NCBI RefSeq assembly: GCF_010550695.1
Contig: NZ_JAAGOB010000004.1
Span: 62,001-126,000, forward strand
Direction: 5' to 3'
DNA from: Phytoactinopolyspora alkaliphila
Lineage (GTDB): Bacteria; Actinomycetota; Actinomycetes; Jiangellales; Jiangellaceae
DNA: 64,000 nt
A program made the translations under genes and the position numbers. The notes under the pieces are model-generated. The model was given only the letters and a program-made list of their open reading frames with translations, made no database searches and had not been told where the DNA came from. This document shows, in pieces, positions 8,270 through 16,829 of the stretch; positions within the stretch are counted from its first letter, which is position 1; each line of letters starts with the position of its first letter.

Positions 8270-8668
8270 ATGAAGACGTTCATCAACCTTCCCGTGAAGG
8301 ATCTGGGAAAGACGGTCGAGTTCTTCACCTCCGTCGGATTCGCCTTCGATCCTCGTTTCACCGACGGGAACGCGACCTGCATGATCATCAGCGACGACTC
8401 GTACGCGATGCTGCTCGTCGAGCCGATGTTCCAGAACTTCACCCAGAAGGACGTCGTCGACACGGCCAGGAGCCGCGAGGTGATCATCGGTCTCTCGGCT
8501 GACAGCAAGCAGCACGTCGACGACTTGACCCAGAAGGCGATCGCAGCCGGTGCCACGGAGCTGGGTGAACCGCAGGACGACGGGTTCATGTACATGCGTG
8601 GCTTCAGTGACCTCGACGGTCACCAGTGGTCTTTCATCTTCATGGACATGTCGGCCGTTCCTGGGTAG
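8270..8668 (+). CDS. VOC superfamily (glyoxalase-like) protein
   Basis: A protein of 132 residues of the vicinal oxygen chelate fold. It begins KTFINLPVKDLGKTVEFFTSVGFAFD, has the central FMYMRGFSDLDGHQWSFIFMD strand with a metal-ligand-like Asp/His pair, and a helix AAGATELGEPQDD between. Relatives include extradiol-dioxygenase-like and bleomycin-resistance proteins, but many single-domain members have unknown function. The ATG at 8270 has GAGAGGGG upstream. The gene stands alone and is followed by a strong GC hairpin. Confidence 0.85.
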   Translation: MKTFINLPVKDLGKTVEFFTSVGFAFDPRFTDGNATCMIISDDSYAMLLVEPMFQNFTQKDVVDTARSREVIIGLSADSKQHVDDLTQKAIAAGATELGEPQDDGFMYMRGFSDLDGHQWSFIFMDMSAVPG

Positions 8669-8706
8669 CCCAACGCTCCCGACGAGCAGAGCCGGTCACG
8701 ACGACG

Positions 8707-8773
8707 GCCCGCCCCTCCCCCTGGCACACCGTGGATGTCCGACTCCGGCGTGCCAGGGCGAGGAGGGGAGGGC
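8707..8773 (+). terminator. GC-rich hairpin after VOC gene
   Basis: Arm 8707-8727 pairs with 8750-8773 with a three-base bulge; the central part CCCTGGCAC/GTGCCAGGG is perfect. It lies 39 bp after the VOC stop and before the YceI-like gene. No T-run follows. Confidence 0.55.
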
Positions 8774-8788
8774 GAGTACGCTGATCAC

Positions 8789-9346
8789 GTGGCTCTCAGC
8801 GACGGCACCTACCTGATCGGCCCAGCGTCGGGCCGGCTCATGGTGAAGACCAGCCGCACCGGCCTGGGTGCGCGAGCCGGTCATGATCTGACACTGGACG
8901 CGGCCGGCTGGACCGGAAGCGTGGTCGTAGACATGGCCGACCCGGCTCGATCGTCGGTGCGCGTCGATGTCGATGCCGACACGCTGGAGGTGCGCGAAGC
9001 CACCGGTGGCGTCAAGTCACTCTCCAGCTCCGATCGTGCCGAGATCAAGCGGAACATCCGAACCAAGATTCTCCGCACGGACAAACACCCGAGGATCACC
9101 TTCCAGTCCACTCACGTGCAGGGTTCACCGGAGGCGTTCACCGTGGACGGCGAACTCACCATCGTGGGCGTCACGAGACCGGTCACTCTTCGCGGCGGCA
9201 TCGACGGGTACCGTGTCCAGGCCGAGACGACGGTCACCCAGACGGCCTGGGGAATCAAGCCGTACTCGGCTCTCCTCGGGGCACTGAAGCTGGCCGACGA
9301 CGTCGTGATTCAGGCCGAGGCCGAACTCACGCCGCCGTCGCTCTGA
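8789..9346 (+). CDS. YceI family lipid-binding-like protein
   Basis: A protein of 185 residues of the YceI lipocalin-like fold, which in characterised members binds isoprenoid or other lipids. The markers are SGRLMVKTSRTGLGARAGHDLTL near the start, DLEVREA-type strand LEVREATGGVKSLSSSD, and KHPRITFQSTHVQ followed by VDGELTIVGVTRPVTL. There is no signal peptide, so it is probably cytoplasmic, as in many actinobacterial members. I use the GTG at 8789, where the family similarity begins; an ATG at 8735 lies inside the preceding hairpin and is unlikely. A clear ribosome site is lacking. Confidence 0.82.
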   Translation: MALSDGTYLIGPASGRLMVKTSRTGLGARAGHDLTLDAAGWTGSVVVDMADPARSSVRVDVDADTLEVREATGGVKSLSSSDRAEIKRNIRTKILRTDKHPRITFQSTHVQGSPEAFTVDGELTIVGVTRPVTLRGGIDGYRVQAETTVTQTAWGIKPYSALLGALKLADDVVIQAEAELTPPSL

Positions 9347-9400
9347 GCCACCCGGCTGACGTACCAGGGTCCCCGGCTCCGCGACGCGAGTCCGACGGTG

Positions 9401-9940
9401 TCACCAAACGTCGCCCGGACGCCAGTCGCAGGTGAGGGCCTTGTCCAGGATCAGCTGCGGGCTTGTCGGCGTCGGCCAGACGAGGACGGCGTCGTCATCG
9501 TCGGGGGTGCGCTCGACACCGCTCGATGTCATCACCCAGGTGGGTCCTTGCCAGGGTTGCCAGCCGCGTCGTTGGTAGAAGCCCTCGATTCCGGAGCCGT
9601 CGGACAGCGCGCCGAGCTCGTATGCCGCTCCGATAAGCCGTTCTGCCCTGCTCATGACCGAGGAGGCGTAGCCGTTGCGCCGTCGGTCCGCCTGTACGGC
9701 AAGGCCCTCCACGTACCCGGTGCGCATCGACCGGCCCTGATGGACGAGACGGCGCTGGACCACCGCGACATGGGCAACCACGTCATCGCCCTCGCTGACC
9801 CATACATGCATGCCACCGAGGGTGTTGTCCCAGTCTTCGTCGCTGAACTCGCCACGGAAGGCGTCGTCGAGCAGCTTGCGGAAGGCCGCCACGTGGTCGG
9901 GAGACAAATCAGCCGTATGTGCTTGTTCCACATGCGTCAC
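9401..9940 (-). CDS. aac(2')-I: Aminoglycoside 2'-N-acetyltransferase, AAC(2')-I type
   Basis: A GNAT-fold enzyme of 179 residues that transfers acetyl from acetyl-CoA to the 2' amino group of aminoglycosides. Mycobacterial AAC(2')-Ic has 181 residues, and the match covers the full length: LGGMHVWV, VAHVAVVQRRLVHQGRSMR, TGYVEGLAVQADRRRNG (acetyl-CoA loop), YELGALSDGSGIEGFYQRRGW, then RTPDDDDAVLVWP and the C-terminal CDWRPGDVW. Chromosomal AAC(2') genes are intrinsic in mycobacteria and some other actinomycetes; a native substrate other than the drug is possible. Start ATG at 9940. It is transcribed alone, away from the restriction-modification pair. Confidence 0.9.
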   Translation of the reverse strand: MTHVEQAHTADLSPDHVAAFRKLLDDAFRGEFSDEDWDNTLGGMHVWVSEGDDVVAHVAVVQRRLVHQGRSMRTGYVEGLAVQADRRRNGYASSVMSRAERLIGAAYELGALSDGSGIEGFYQRRGWQPWQGPTWVMTSSGVERTPDDDDAVLVWPTPTSPQLILDKALTCDWRPGDVW

Positions 9941-10092
9941 GTCCCAGAGTTTTGCACAGCACGTCCGCCCGCGCGATGCCGAGCGCCCGTCGCCGAAGAC
10001 AGCCGACGTTGTCGGTGGCTCATGACAGGCTCGTCAGGACTTTCACGGCACACCGTGACCGCTCCGCTCCGCTCCGGGAGGCATGCGAGAAG

Positions 10093-11775
10093 ATGGCCCA
10101 CGTGACGGTTCCCGAGCTGCGCGGCGACGATACCGCTGACCTGCGCAAGGCCCGTGGAGCGTTTTTCACGCCGCCCGCGTTGTGCGACTACGTCGTCAAT
10201 TGGGCCGTCAGGTCACCCACGGATCTCGTGCTCGAGCCCTCATGCGGCGAGGCCGCCTTCCTCGGCTCGGCCGGAGACCGCCTGGCTCTTCTCGGCGCAT
10301 CCGGGTCACCGGCGCCTGGCGCGTTACACGGCGTGGAGTTGCATCCGGACAGCGCCGCCCACGCCCTGGCCGTGCTCAAGTCCACCGGGCATGAAGCTCA
10401 GGTCGAGGTCGCGGACTTCTTCACCGTCCGGCCGCGGCCCGTCTACGACGCCGTTGTCGGGAATCCGCCGTACGTGAGATATCAGGGATTCAGCGGCGAC
10501 AATCGCAGCCGGGCACAGGAAGCCGCGTTGCGGGCCGGTGTCGCCCTCACCGGGCTGGCGTCGTCGTGGGCGGCGTTCGTCGTGCATTCCGCCATGTTCC
10601 TCAGGCCTGGCGGCCGGCTGGGTCTCGTCCTCCCCGCTGAGCTGCTCACTGTCAACTACGCAGCTGAGGTCCGGCGGTTCCTCATGCAGCGGTTCCGCAC
10701 GGTCCGTCTGGTCCTCTTCACCGAGAGAGTGTTCCCCGGTGTGCTGGAGGAGGTGGTGCTCCTGCTCGCGGACGGCTTCGACGAAGGTCCCACGGACCAC
10801 TGCGAGCTCTTCCAGGCCGCGAACGTCGCTGATCTTCCCCAGGCTGTGGGACGGCTGTGGCGACCGGCCAGTCCGGAGAGCAAGTGGACGGCGTCGCTGC
10901 TCTCACCGGAGGCGATCTCCGCGGTCGAGAAGCTCACCCAACACCGTGGCATCAGCGTCCTCCAGGCGTGGGGCGAGACCACGCTCGGCATGGTGACCGG
11001 CAACAATCGATACTTCACCATGTCGCCCGCGGCCGCGGAACGGCATCAGATCGACGCGACGGAACTGCTTCCCATCTCGCCTCCAGGGTCTCGCCATCTC
11101 CGTGGGCTGGTCTTCTCCCGGCAGGCGTGGAAAGATCTCGGAGCCGAGGGCCGCCCCACGCACCTGTTCCGCCCATCGGGTGAGCCGTCACCGCAGGCGG
11201 CGCGATACATCGCGTCGGGTGAGGCGGTCGATGTCCACGAGGCCTACAAGTGCAGAGTGCGCAAGCCGTGGTGGCGCGTACCGCTGGTGAAACCGGCTGA
11301 TCTGCTGCTCACGTACATGAACGCGGACACGCCCCGGTTGACCACCAACCGCGCCCGTGTTCACCACCTGAACTCTGTGCACGGCGTCTATCTGCGGCCC
11401 GGCCTGTCTCGGGCGACCACAGACCTTCTTCCCATCGCGTCGCTCAACTCGATGACCCTGCTGGGCGCCGAGACCGTGGGCCGGGCGTACGGCGGGGGAA
11501 TGCTGAAGATCGAGCCGAAGGAAGCGGACAAGCTCCCGGTGCCTGGTCCGGAGGTGCTGGAGAACGCCCGCGCAGATCTGGTCGCCGTCCGCACCAGAAT
11601 CGCGCATGCCCTGCGCTCCGGGCAGGTCACCGACGCTGCGAGAATCGTCGACGATGTGCTGCTCGTCAGGCATCTGGGCCTCAGCGGCACCGAGGTCGAC
11701 GCTCTACGGGAAGCGCACGCCCACCTGCATGCCCGGCGGGTGGCGCGTGGGGCGGGTCCGCGGCAGTCCCACTGA
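10093..11775 (+). CDS. Type II N6-adenine DNA methyltransferase (gamma class)
   Basis: A DNA methyltransferase of 560 residues that would methylate adenine in the recognition site of the adjacent restriction enzyme. RKARGAFFTPPALCDYVV is the amino-terminal motif X region, LEPSCGEAAFLGSA is the SAM-binding motif I, and NPPYVRYQ (from residue 124) is catalytic motif IV. LRPGGRLGLVLPAELL and the RAYGGGMLKIEPKE stretch in the C-terminal target-recognition half are typical of BsuBI/PaeR7I-like enzymes. The start is ATG at 10093; GTG at 10102 is an alternative. The restriction gene follows after 42 bp. Recognition sequence cannot be inferred. Confidence 0.87.
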   Translation: MAHVTVPELRGDDTADLRKARGAFFTPPALCDYVVNWAVRSPTDLVLEPSCGEAAFLGSAGDRLALLGASGSPAPGALHGVELHPDSAAHALAVLKSTGHEAQVEVADFFTVRPRPVYDAVVGNPPYVRYQGFSGDNRSRAQEAALRAGVALTGLASSWAAFVVHSAMFLRPGGRLGLVLPAELLTVNYAAEVRRFLMQRFRTVRLVLFTERVFPGVLEEVVLLLADGFDEGPTDHCELFQAANVADLPQAVGRLWRPASPESKWTASLLSPEAISAVEKLTQHRGISVLQAWGETTLGMVTGNNRYFTMSPAAAERHQIDATELLPISPPGSRHLRGLVFSRQAWKDLGAEGRPTHLFRPSGEPSPQAARYIASGEAVDVHEAYKCRVRKPWWRVPLVKPADLLLTYMNADTPRLTTNRARVHHLNSVHGVYLRPGLSRATTDLLPIASLNSMTLLGAETVGRAYGGGMLKIEPKEADKLPVPGPEVLENARADLVAVRTRIAHALRSGQVTDAARIVDDVLLVRHLGLSGTEVDALREAHAHLHARRVARGAGPRQSH

Positions 11776-11817
11776 CTGGGCACGGCCGCGAAAGTCCACG
11801 ACGGGAGAGGCATCGGC

Positions 11818-12729
11818 ATGGCGAGCAAGGACGACGTCTTCGATTCTTTCGAGCGCGTCATCAGGGAGCGGCCGGTGGTCAATCCCTGGCACGAGATCTC
11901 GCCCCGCGATCGGGCCTACCAGCCCGACTATCACCTGCTCGCCACGGTCCTCGGCATCCCTCTCAGCGAGAAACGTGGATCGGAATCGGGACGGCTGGCC
12001 AAAGGCATTGACGCCTGGGTGGCACATGAGCTGCGCCGCGCCGGGTTCCCCGCCGACGAGGTCTGGCCCCGCCTGACGAAGCCGCGGGTGCTGCCTCGCG
12101 AGATCGGTATCTTCCTCGACCGGCTGCCCAAATCCATGCGCGACGACGTCTACGAGCAGGTGCTCAAGAACAAGACGGTCGCCCCGTCCGAAGCACGAGT
12201 GCTCGGCCGCGCCTACGTCAAACAGGTCGACGTCCTCGTGTCGCAATGGTCCCGCGGTCCCGAGCTGCTGGTCTCCACGAAGTCCATGGTGTCCTCGTTC
12301 CGGAACAACCTGCCCAACCGGTTCGAGGAATCCTACGGTGACGCCAAGAACCTGCGCGGACGCTACCCGCTCGTCTCCATGGGCTTCCTCTTCGTTCTAC
12401 GCTCCACCATCCTCGACGACGCCGGAGCGTGGGAGAAGGCCGTCGACATGCTCCGCAAGCTCCAGGGTGAGACCGATGCCTACGATGCCACCTGCGTCGT
12501 ACTGGCGGAGTGGGACGACGACGACTTCCAGGGCGTCCGCATCCGGACCGATGACGTGCCCGAAGACCTCTCCGCTGACCGTTTCCTCCGCACCCTCATC
12601 GAGGCGGTCCTCGACCGGACGCCAGTTGAGATGCACGTCGAGGTCCGTGAGCGTCGTGAGCACCGTGAACTGCCGCTGGAGGAGTCCGACACGGGGGCAC
12701 TGATCTCGTTACGAGACATCGGCGGCTGA
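11818..12729 (+). CDS. Putative cognate type II restriction endonuclease
   Basis: A protein of 303 residues placed directly after the methyltransferase with a good ribosome site (GGGAGAGG before ATG 11818). It starts KDDVFDSFERVIRERP and carries KQVDVLVSQWSRGPELLVSTKSM at about residues 138-160, which fits a diverged PD-(D/E)XK core in which the second acidic residue is replaced (VSTK). The segment NRFEESYGDAKNLRGRYPLVS follows. Context plus this motif make it the probable cleaving partner; I do not recognise a named enzyme. Both genes point the same way and no controller gene is seen, so regulation may rely on transcription order. Confidence 0.68.
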   Translation: MASKDDVFDSFERVIRERPVVNPWHEISPRDRAYQPDYHLLATVLGIPLSEKRGSESGRLAKGIDAWVAHELRRAGFPADEVWPRLTKPRVLPREIGIFLDRLPKSMRDDVYEQVLKNKTVAPSEARVLGRAYVKQVDVLVSQWSRGPELLVSTKSMVSSFRNNLPNRFEESYGDAKNLRGRYPLVSMGFLFVLRSTILDDAGAWEKAVDMLRKLQGETDAYDATCVVLAEWDDDDFQGVRIRTDDVPEDLSADRFLRTLIEAVLDRTPVEMHVEVRERREHRELPLEESDTGALISLRDIGG

Positions 12730-12776
12730 TCCCACCGCCACGGCCGCGAGCTGGCACTCGCCACCCACACCGCCTG

Positions 12777-12860
12777 TTGCGTCCTGCAAGGCGAGGGTTC
12801 CGCACCTCACCCTGCAGGACGTTGCGTTGTGGCTGCAGGACGCAATGTTCACGTCCTGCC
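12777..12860. repeat. Palindromic intergenic repeat, copy A
   Basis: 12777-12821 matches 13741-13785 in 38 of 45 positions without gaps. Within it CGTCCTGCA (12780-12788) pairs with TGCAGGACG (12813-12821). A second small hairpin follows, GCAGGACG (12835-12842) with CGTCCTGC (12852-12859). The two copies flank the MerR-VOC gene. Confidence 0.65.
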
Positions 12861-12878
12861 AAACTGTTCCCTCCGTGC

Positions 12879-13682
12879 CTAGTCGAGTGGTTTCATGAAC
12901 GACCAGAGGTGGCCCTCCAGGTCACGAGCGCTGTACTCGCGGTATCCGTACGGCTGATCGGCGGGCTCTTGCACCACGTTCGCGCCCTCATGCAGGGCGT
13001 GACGGTAGTGGGCGTCGACGTCGTCAACCATCACAGCCACGCAAGCAGTCGCGGTGCCTACCGACTTGGGCGAGCCAAGCCCCCAATCATCCTGCTCCTG
13101 ATGGAGCCAGATGACACCGTCACCCGCCTGCAACTCGGCGTGCACAGCCCGGCCCTCATCATTGCGGTCGACGCGGCCAGGTCCCAGGCCGAACACCCGG
13201 ACCAGCCAGTCGTGTGCCGCCCCGATGTCCTCGTACACCAACAGCATGATCCGTCCCTGAACAGCAGTGTCGAGCATGGTCATCTCCTCAACGGTGGTGA
13301 GCAGGTTGTCGGTCAGCCGCCCGTCCCCACTGCCTATCGAGCCCAATAGACCAGCGAGGCGGGAGCGAAGCCGGCCGATCGCCTCGTGCCGGCGGTCGAG
13401 TTCACCGAGGTGCGCTGCCATCGCGGCGCGCAGATTCCAGGCCGGCTCCTCGAGCGCCCGGCCGATCTCTACAAGTGGCAGGCCCAACCGTCGCAGCACG
13501 CATATCCGGTACAGCCGGGCCACGTCGGCGTCGTCGTAGAGCCGGTGACCGGCATAGGTACGCGCCGAGGGGACCAGCAAGCCGATCTCCTCGTAGTAGT
13601 GCAGCGTGCGGACGGTTAGCCCGGTCGCCGCTGCCAGCTCGCCTACCCTGCGACCGCTCCGGCGTCCCTGATCCGTTGCCAT
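12879..13682 (-). CDS. MerR regulator fused to a VOC domain
   Basis: A fusion protein of 267 residues. Residues about 12-80 are a MerR helix-turn-helix (VGELAAATGLTVRTLHYYEE, GHRLYDDADVARLYRI), followed by a dimerisation helix to about 130 and then a VOC domain to the end (IMLLVYEDIGAAHDWLVRVFG, VHAELQAGDGVIWLHQEQ, YREYSARDLEGHLWSFMKPL). The VOC part could bind or modify a small molecule that the DNA-binding part senses, making a one-component sensor/resistance protein; this is inference. No partner gene is adjacent, so it may regulate only itself. The start is ATG at 13682. It is flanked by two copies of a palindromic repeat. Confidence 0.82.
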   Translation of the reverse strand: MATDQGRRSGRRVGELAAATGLTVRTLHYYEEIGLLVPSARTYAGHRLYDDADVARLYRICVLRRLGLPLVEIGRALEEPAWNLRAAMAAHLGELDRRHEAIGRLRSRLAGLLGSIGSGDGRLTDNLLTTVEEMTMLDTAVQGRIMLLVYEDIGAAHDWLVRVFGLGPGRVDRNDEGRAVHAELQAGDGVIWLHQEQDDWGLGSPKSVGTATACVAVMVDDVDAHYRHALHEGANVVQEPADQPYGYREYSARDLEGHLWSFMKPLD

Positions 13683-13740
13683 GAACTCGACCGTACGGCC
13701 TCACGTAGCGTGAGGTGCAAGGTTGTAGCCGCACCGCCGC

Positions 13741-13785
13741 TTGCGTCCTGGAAGACGAGGCCTCCACGCCACACCCTGCAGGACG
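13741..13785. repeat. Palindromic intergenic repeat, copy B
   Basis: 84 percent identical, in the same orientation, to 12777-12821. CGTCCTG (13744-13750) and CAGGACG (13779-13785) form the stem. It lies upstream of the MerR-VOC start. Confidence 0.65.
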
Positions 13786-13839
13786 AAGCGCCCCCGCACG
13801 ATGAGGTAGGCTCTCGTCCGTTCAATAACCAGGACAGTT

Positions 13840-13855
13840 GTTCCATATTTTGAAC
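13840..13855. promoter_or_regulatory. Putative IclR operator 1
   Basis: GTTCCATATTTTGAAC matches 13 of 16 positions of the palindrome before the IclR gene (18372-18387). It lies 9 bp before the first gene of the sugar-acid cluster. A wider inverted repeat, GTCCGTTCAA (13816-13825) with TTGAACGGAC (13850-13859), overlaps it. Confidence 0.6.
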
Positions 13856-13863
13856 GGACTGGG

Positions 13864-14742
13864 ATGAAACGGTGTCTCCTCACCGGCGCGGCCGGGCGCA
13901 TCGGCCGTGCCGTGCTCCGCGCGCTAGCCGATGACGGTGTGCCCACCACGGCGCTGATCCTCGACGACGCGCCTGACCTCTCCGCGGATCGGACGATCGT
14001 CGGCGACGCTGCCGACCCCCGGGTGGTCACCGAGGCACTGCGCGGGTTCGGCCCCGGCGACGTGGTGGTCCACCTCGCGGCTCGCCCCTCGCCACTCGGC
14101 GCCCTGGGGGTCGACGTCTTCGCCGGGAACGCCCGCGCCACGTACTCCGTGCTCGAGACCGCGGCGATCCACGGCGTGCGGCGCGCGGTGATCGCGAGCA
14201 GCATGTCTATCTATGGGTTCGCCTGGTCCGACGAGCCACCTGCGCCGGCATATCTCCCGGTGGACGAGGAGATGCCGTTCCGGATCGCCGACCCGTACGC
14301 CCTGTCCAAACAGGCAGACGAGAACACAGCGCGGATGATGCACCGGCAGTACGGACTCAATGTGGTGGCCCTTCGCTTCCCCTTGACCACCGACAGCGAA
14401 GCCCTGCACGCAAGAGTCCAGCGGTTCACCCGCGACCCAGCATCGGGCGCACGTGAGCTCTGGTCATACCTTCACGTCGACGACGCCGCCCGAGCTGTCC
14501 TGCTCGCTGCCAGGGCCGAGCTCACCGGAGTACACCCGCTGGCGCTCGCGGCACAAGACACGCTCGCCCCGTATCCGACCGCCGAATTGGTCCGCCAGCA
14601 TCTCCCCGGCGTGCGGCTTCGGAAGGACCTGCCGGCACGGAGCAGCCCGATCGACACCCAACGAGCTCACGATCTGCTGGGCTTCGCGCCATCGTTCACA
14701 GCCAGCGTTCCACCGCTCACCGACAGACCACAGGAGACCTGA
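13864..14742 (+). CDS. NAD-dependent epimerase/dehydratase family protein (extended SDR)
   Basis: An extended short-chain dehydrogenase of 292 residues. The nucleotide-binding motif TGAAGRIG (about residues 7-14), VVHLAARPSPLG, the Ser of IASSMSIYG and the catalytic YALSK are all visible. The size and the early GRIGRAVLRAL resemble uronate dehydrogenase-like enzymes that oxidise sugar acids or aldoses to lactones, but epimerase activity cannot be excluded. It opens the catabolic operon and its TGA overlaps the ATG of the next gene. Expression is likely under the IclR operator that ends 9 bp upstream; the ribosome site is weak (GACTGGG). Confidence 0.8.
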   Translation: MKRCLLTGAAGRIGRAVLRALADDGVPTTALILDDAPDLSADRTIVGDAADPRVVTEALRGFGPGDVVVHLAARPSPLGALGVDVFAGNARATYSVLETAAIHGVRRAVIASSMSIYGFAWSDEPPAPAYLPVDEEMPFRIADPYALSKQADENTARMMHRQYGLNVVALRFPLTTDSEALHARVQRFTRDPASGARELWSYLHVDDAARAVLLAARAELTGVHPLALAAQDTLAPYPTAELVRQHLPGVRLRKDLPARSSPIDTQRAHDLLGFAPSFTASVPPLTDRPQET

Positions 14743-16019
14743 TGGCCACAGCCGACGTACCGCCCGACGCTCCGATCTCCGAGCAACCGTGGCCGCATCG
14801 TGACGGTCTGCGGATCACCGGCATATCCGCGGTGGTCACCGCGCCCGAGGGACACCCGTTCGTCGTCGTCCGGGTGGACACGTCCGACGACGGACTCTAC
14901 GGCCTCGGGTGTGCCACCTTCACCCAGCGCTACACCGCCGTGGTGTCCGTCCTCGAGGAGTACATCGCCCCGATGATCACCGGCCGGCATCCCGGTGACA
15001 TCGACGATCTCACCCGGATGATCCACTTGTCCTCGTACTGGCGTAACGGCCCGGTCCTGAACAGTGCTTTGTCCGGAATCGATCAAGCGCTCTGGGACAT
15101 CGCCGGTAAACGAGCCGGCATGCCCGTACACGACCTGCTGGGCGGCCGGCAGCGAGCGGCGGCCACGACCTACCAGCACGCCACGGCCGCGACCGTCGAG
15201 CAGACCATCGACAAGGCCCGGGAGCTGATCAGCGGCGGAGCGACCCACGTCCGGTTGCAAACGGGTGGCCGCGGCATCGGGCACTACGGGGCACCCGGTG
15301 CGCGCGGGGCGCATCCGAACTCACCGTATCCCGACGGCTGGGATGTCCACGAGTACCTGACGGCCGTACCCGCACTGTTCGACCGGGCTCGTTCCGAGCT
15401 CGGCGACGAGGTCAACCTGATGCACGACGTGCATTCGCGGCTGACCGTCAAACAGGCCGTGATGCTGGCGCGGAGGCTGGAACAATACCGGCTGTTCATG
15501 CTGGAAGACCCGATCGCCCCGGAGCACTACGACCGTCTCCCGGAGCTACGCGCGTCCTCACCGCTACCCATCGCCGTAGGGGAGCAGCTCTCGTCGGTGA
15601 CTGACGCCGCGCGGCTCGTCGTCGGCGGAGGCGTGGACCTTCTCCGCCTGCACGTCTCGACGATCGGTGGACTGAGCCCGGCTCGCCGGTTGATGGCGCT
15701 GTGCGAGCTGCTCGGTGTCCAGACTGCGTGGCACGGTCCCGCCGACGTATCACCCGTGGGTGTCGCCGCCAACACCGCGCTGTCCGTGACCACCTCCGCG
15801 TTCGGCATCCAGGAAGGGCACGCCTTTCCTGACGTCGTGCACGAGATCTTCCCCGGAACGCTACGCATCCGCGATGGGCTGATCTTTCCGAACGACGCGC
15901 CGGGTTGGGGCATCGATGTCAACCTCGGCGAAGCCGCGAAGTATCCGCCGACTCGTCACCGGCACGACCGCTGGGCATCCCGGGTCCGACGCCCCGACGG
16001 CGGGCTGGAAGCACCATGA
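14742..16019 (+). CDS. Enolase superfamily dehydratase, ManD/RspA-like
   Basis: A protein of 425 residues in the mannonate dehydratase (ManD)/RspA subgroup of the enolase superfamily, which removes water from sugar acids using Mg2+. The capping domain ends about residue 130 (GPVLNSALSGIDQALWDIAGK, LLGGRQR). Barrel ligands are visible as LMHDVHSRLT (Asp and His), LEDPIAPEHYDRL (Glu) and IAVGEQLS (Glu), then AWHGPADVSPVG and FGIQEGHAFPDVV. The loop after HVRLQTGG is shorter than in true D-mannonate dehydratases, so another sugar acid is likely. It overlaps the previous gene by one base. Confidence 0.83.
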   Translation: MATADVPPDAPISEQPWPHRDGLRITGISAVVTAPEGHPFVVVRVDTSDDGLYGLGCATFTQRYTAVVSVLEEYIAPMITGRHPGDIDDLTRMIHLSSYWRNGPVLNSALSGIDQALWDIAGKRAGMPVHDLLGGRQRAAATTYQHATAATVEQTIDKARELISGGATHVRLQTGGRGIGHYGAPGARGAHPNSPYPDGWDVHEYLTAVPALFDRARSELGDEVNLMHDVHSRLTVKQAVMLARRLEQYRLFMLEDPIAPEHYDRLPELRASSPLPIAVGEQLSSVTDAARLVVGGGVDLLRLHVSTIGGLSPARRLMALCELLGVQTAWHGPADVSPVGVAANTALSVTTSAFGIQEGHAFPDVVHEIFPGTLRIRDGLIFPNDAPGWGIDVNLGEAAKYPPTRHRHDRWASRVRRPDGGLEAP

Positions 16020-16076
16020 CCCCGGCACGAAAGCCCGGCGTGACCGACCGTCCCACTATCGATCGAAGGATCTGAG

Positions 16077-16829
16077 ATGACCATGGACACCGTCGCATTG
16101 ATCACCGGCGCCGCGGGAGACATCGGCCGTGCGGTGGCGCGCAGACTCGCCGAACGGGGCCTCCGGCTGATTCTTACCGACCTGTCGGCCAGCAGCCTGT
16201 CCGACGTCGAAGCCGGTCTCAAGGACACCGGCGCCGACGTCCTGGCCCGGGCCGTGGACGTTACCGACGAGGACGCTGTGGCCTCGCTCGTCCGGGAGGC
16301 GCGCGAGTTCGGCCCGATCACTTCGGTGTTCAACAACGCCGGCATACCCGGAGCCTCCTTTCCCATCGCCGAGCACCCCCTCGACGACGTGCGCAAGACG
16401 TTCGACGTCAACTTCTTCGGCCTGTTCCACGTCATGAAGCACGCGCTTCCGCACCTGGCCGAGCACGACGACGCGTGGCTGCTCAACGTTTCCTCCGAGG
16501 CAGGACTCAAGGCCAACGAGCGTCGCGGGGCCTACTCCGCCAGCAAGGCGGCCGCCATCCAGATCACCCGTGCCGCCGCCCTGGAGTACGGTCGGCACGG
16601 CGTGCGGGTGAACGTGCTGTGCCCGGGACCGATCGAGGGTGACCTGATGCGCCGCAGCGAGGGTTCGATGCCGGATCCGCAGGAGCTGCGCGACCGGCTG
16701 ATCGCGAGCTCCGCGGTGCTGCGCTACGGCGAGCCCGACGAGGTCGCCAATTACGCGTCGTATCTGCTGACCGAGGCTCCCGGGTACCTGACCGGCGCCA
16801 CCCTGACGATCGACGGCTGTCGCCGATGA
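16077..16829 (+). CDS. SDR family NAD(P)-dependent oxidoreductase
   Basis: A classical short-chain dehydrogenase of 250 residues. TGAAGDIGRAVARRL is the cofactor motif, NNAGIPG the NNAG motif, LLNVSSEAGL carries the catalytic Ser, and YSASKAA the Tyr-x3-Lys. The C-terminus (YLLTEAPGYLTGATLTIDGC) is standard for 3-oxoacyl/sugar dehydrogenase-like members. In this operon it probably interconverts a hydroxyl and keto group of a sugar-acid intermediate. ATG at 16077 is 57 bp after the previous stop, and its stop overlaps the next gene. Confidence 0.85.
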   Translation: MTMDTVALITGAAGDIGRAVARRLAERGLRLILTDLSASSLSDVEAGLKDTGADVLARAVDVTDEDAVASLVREAREFGPITSVFNNAGIPGASFPIAEHPLDDVRKTFDVNFFGLFHVMKHALPHLAEHDDAWLLNVSSEAGLKANERRGAYSASKAAAIQITRAAALEYGRHGVRVNVLCPGPIEGDLMRRSEGSMPDPQELRDRLIASSAVLRYGEPDEVANYASYLLTEAPGYLTGATLTIDGCRR

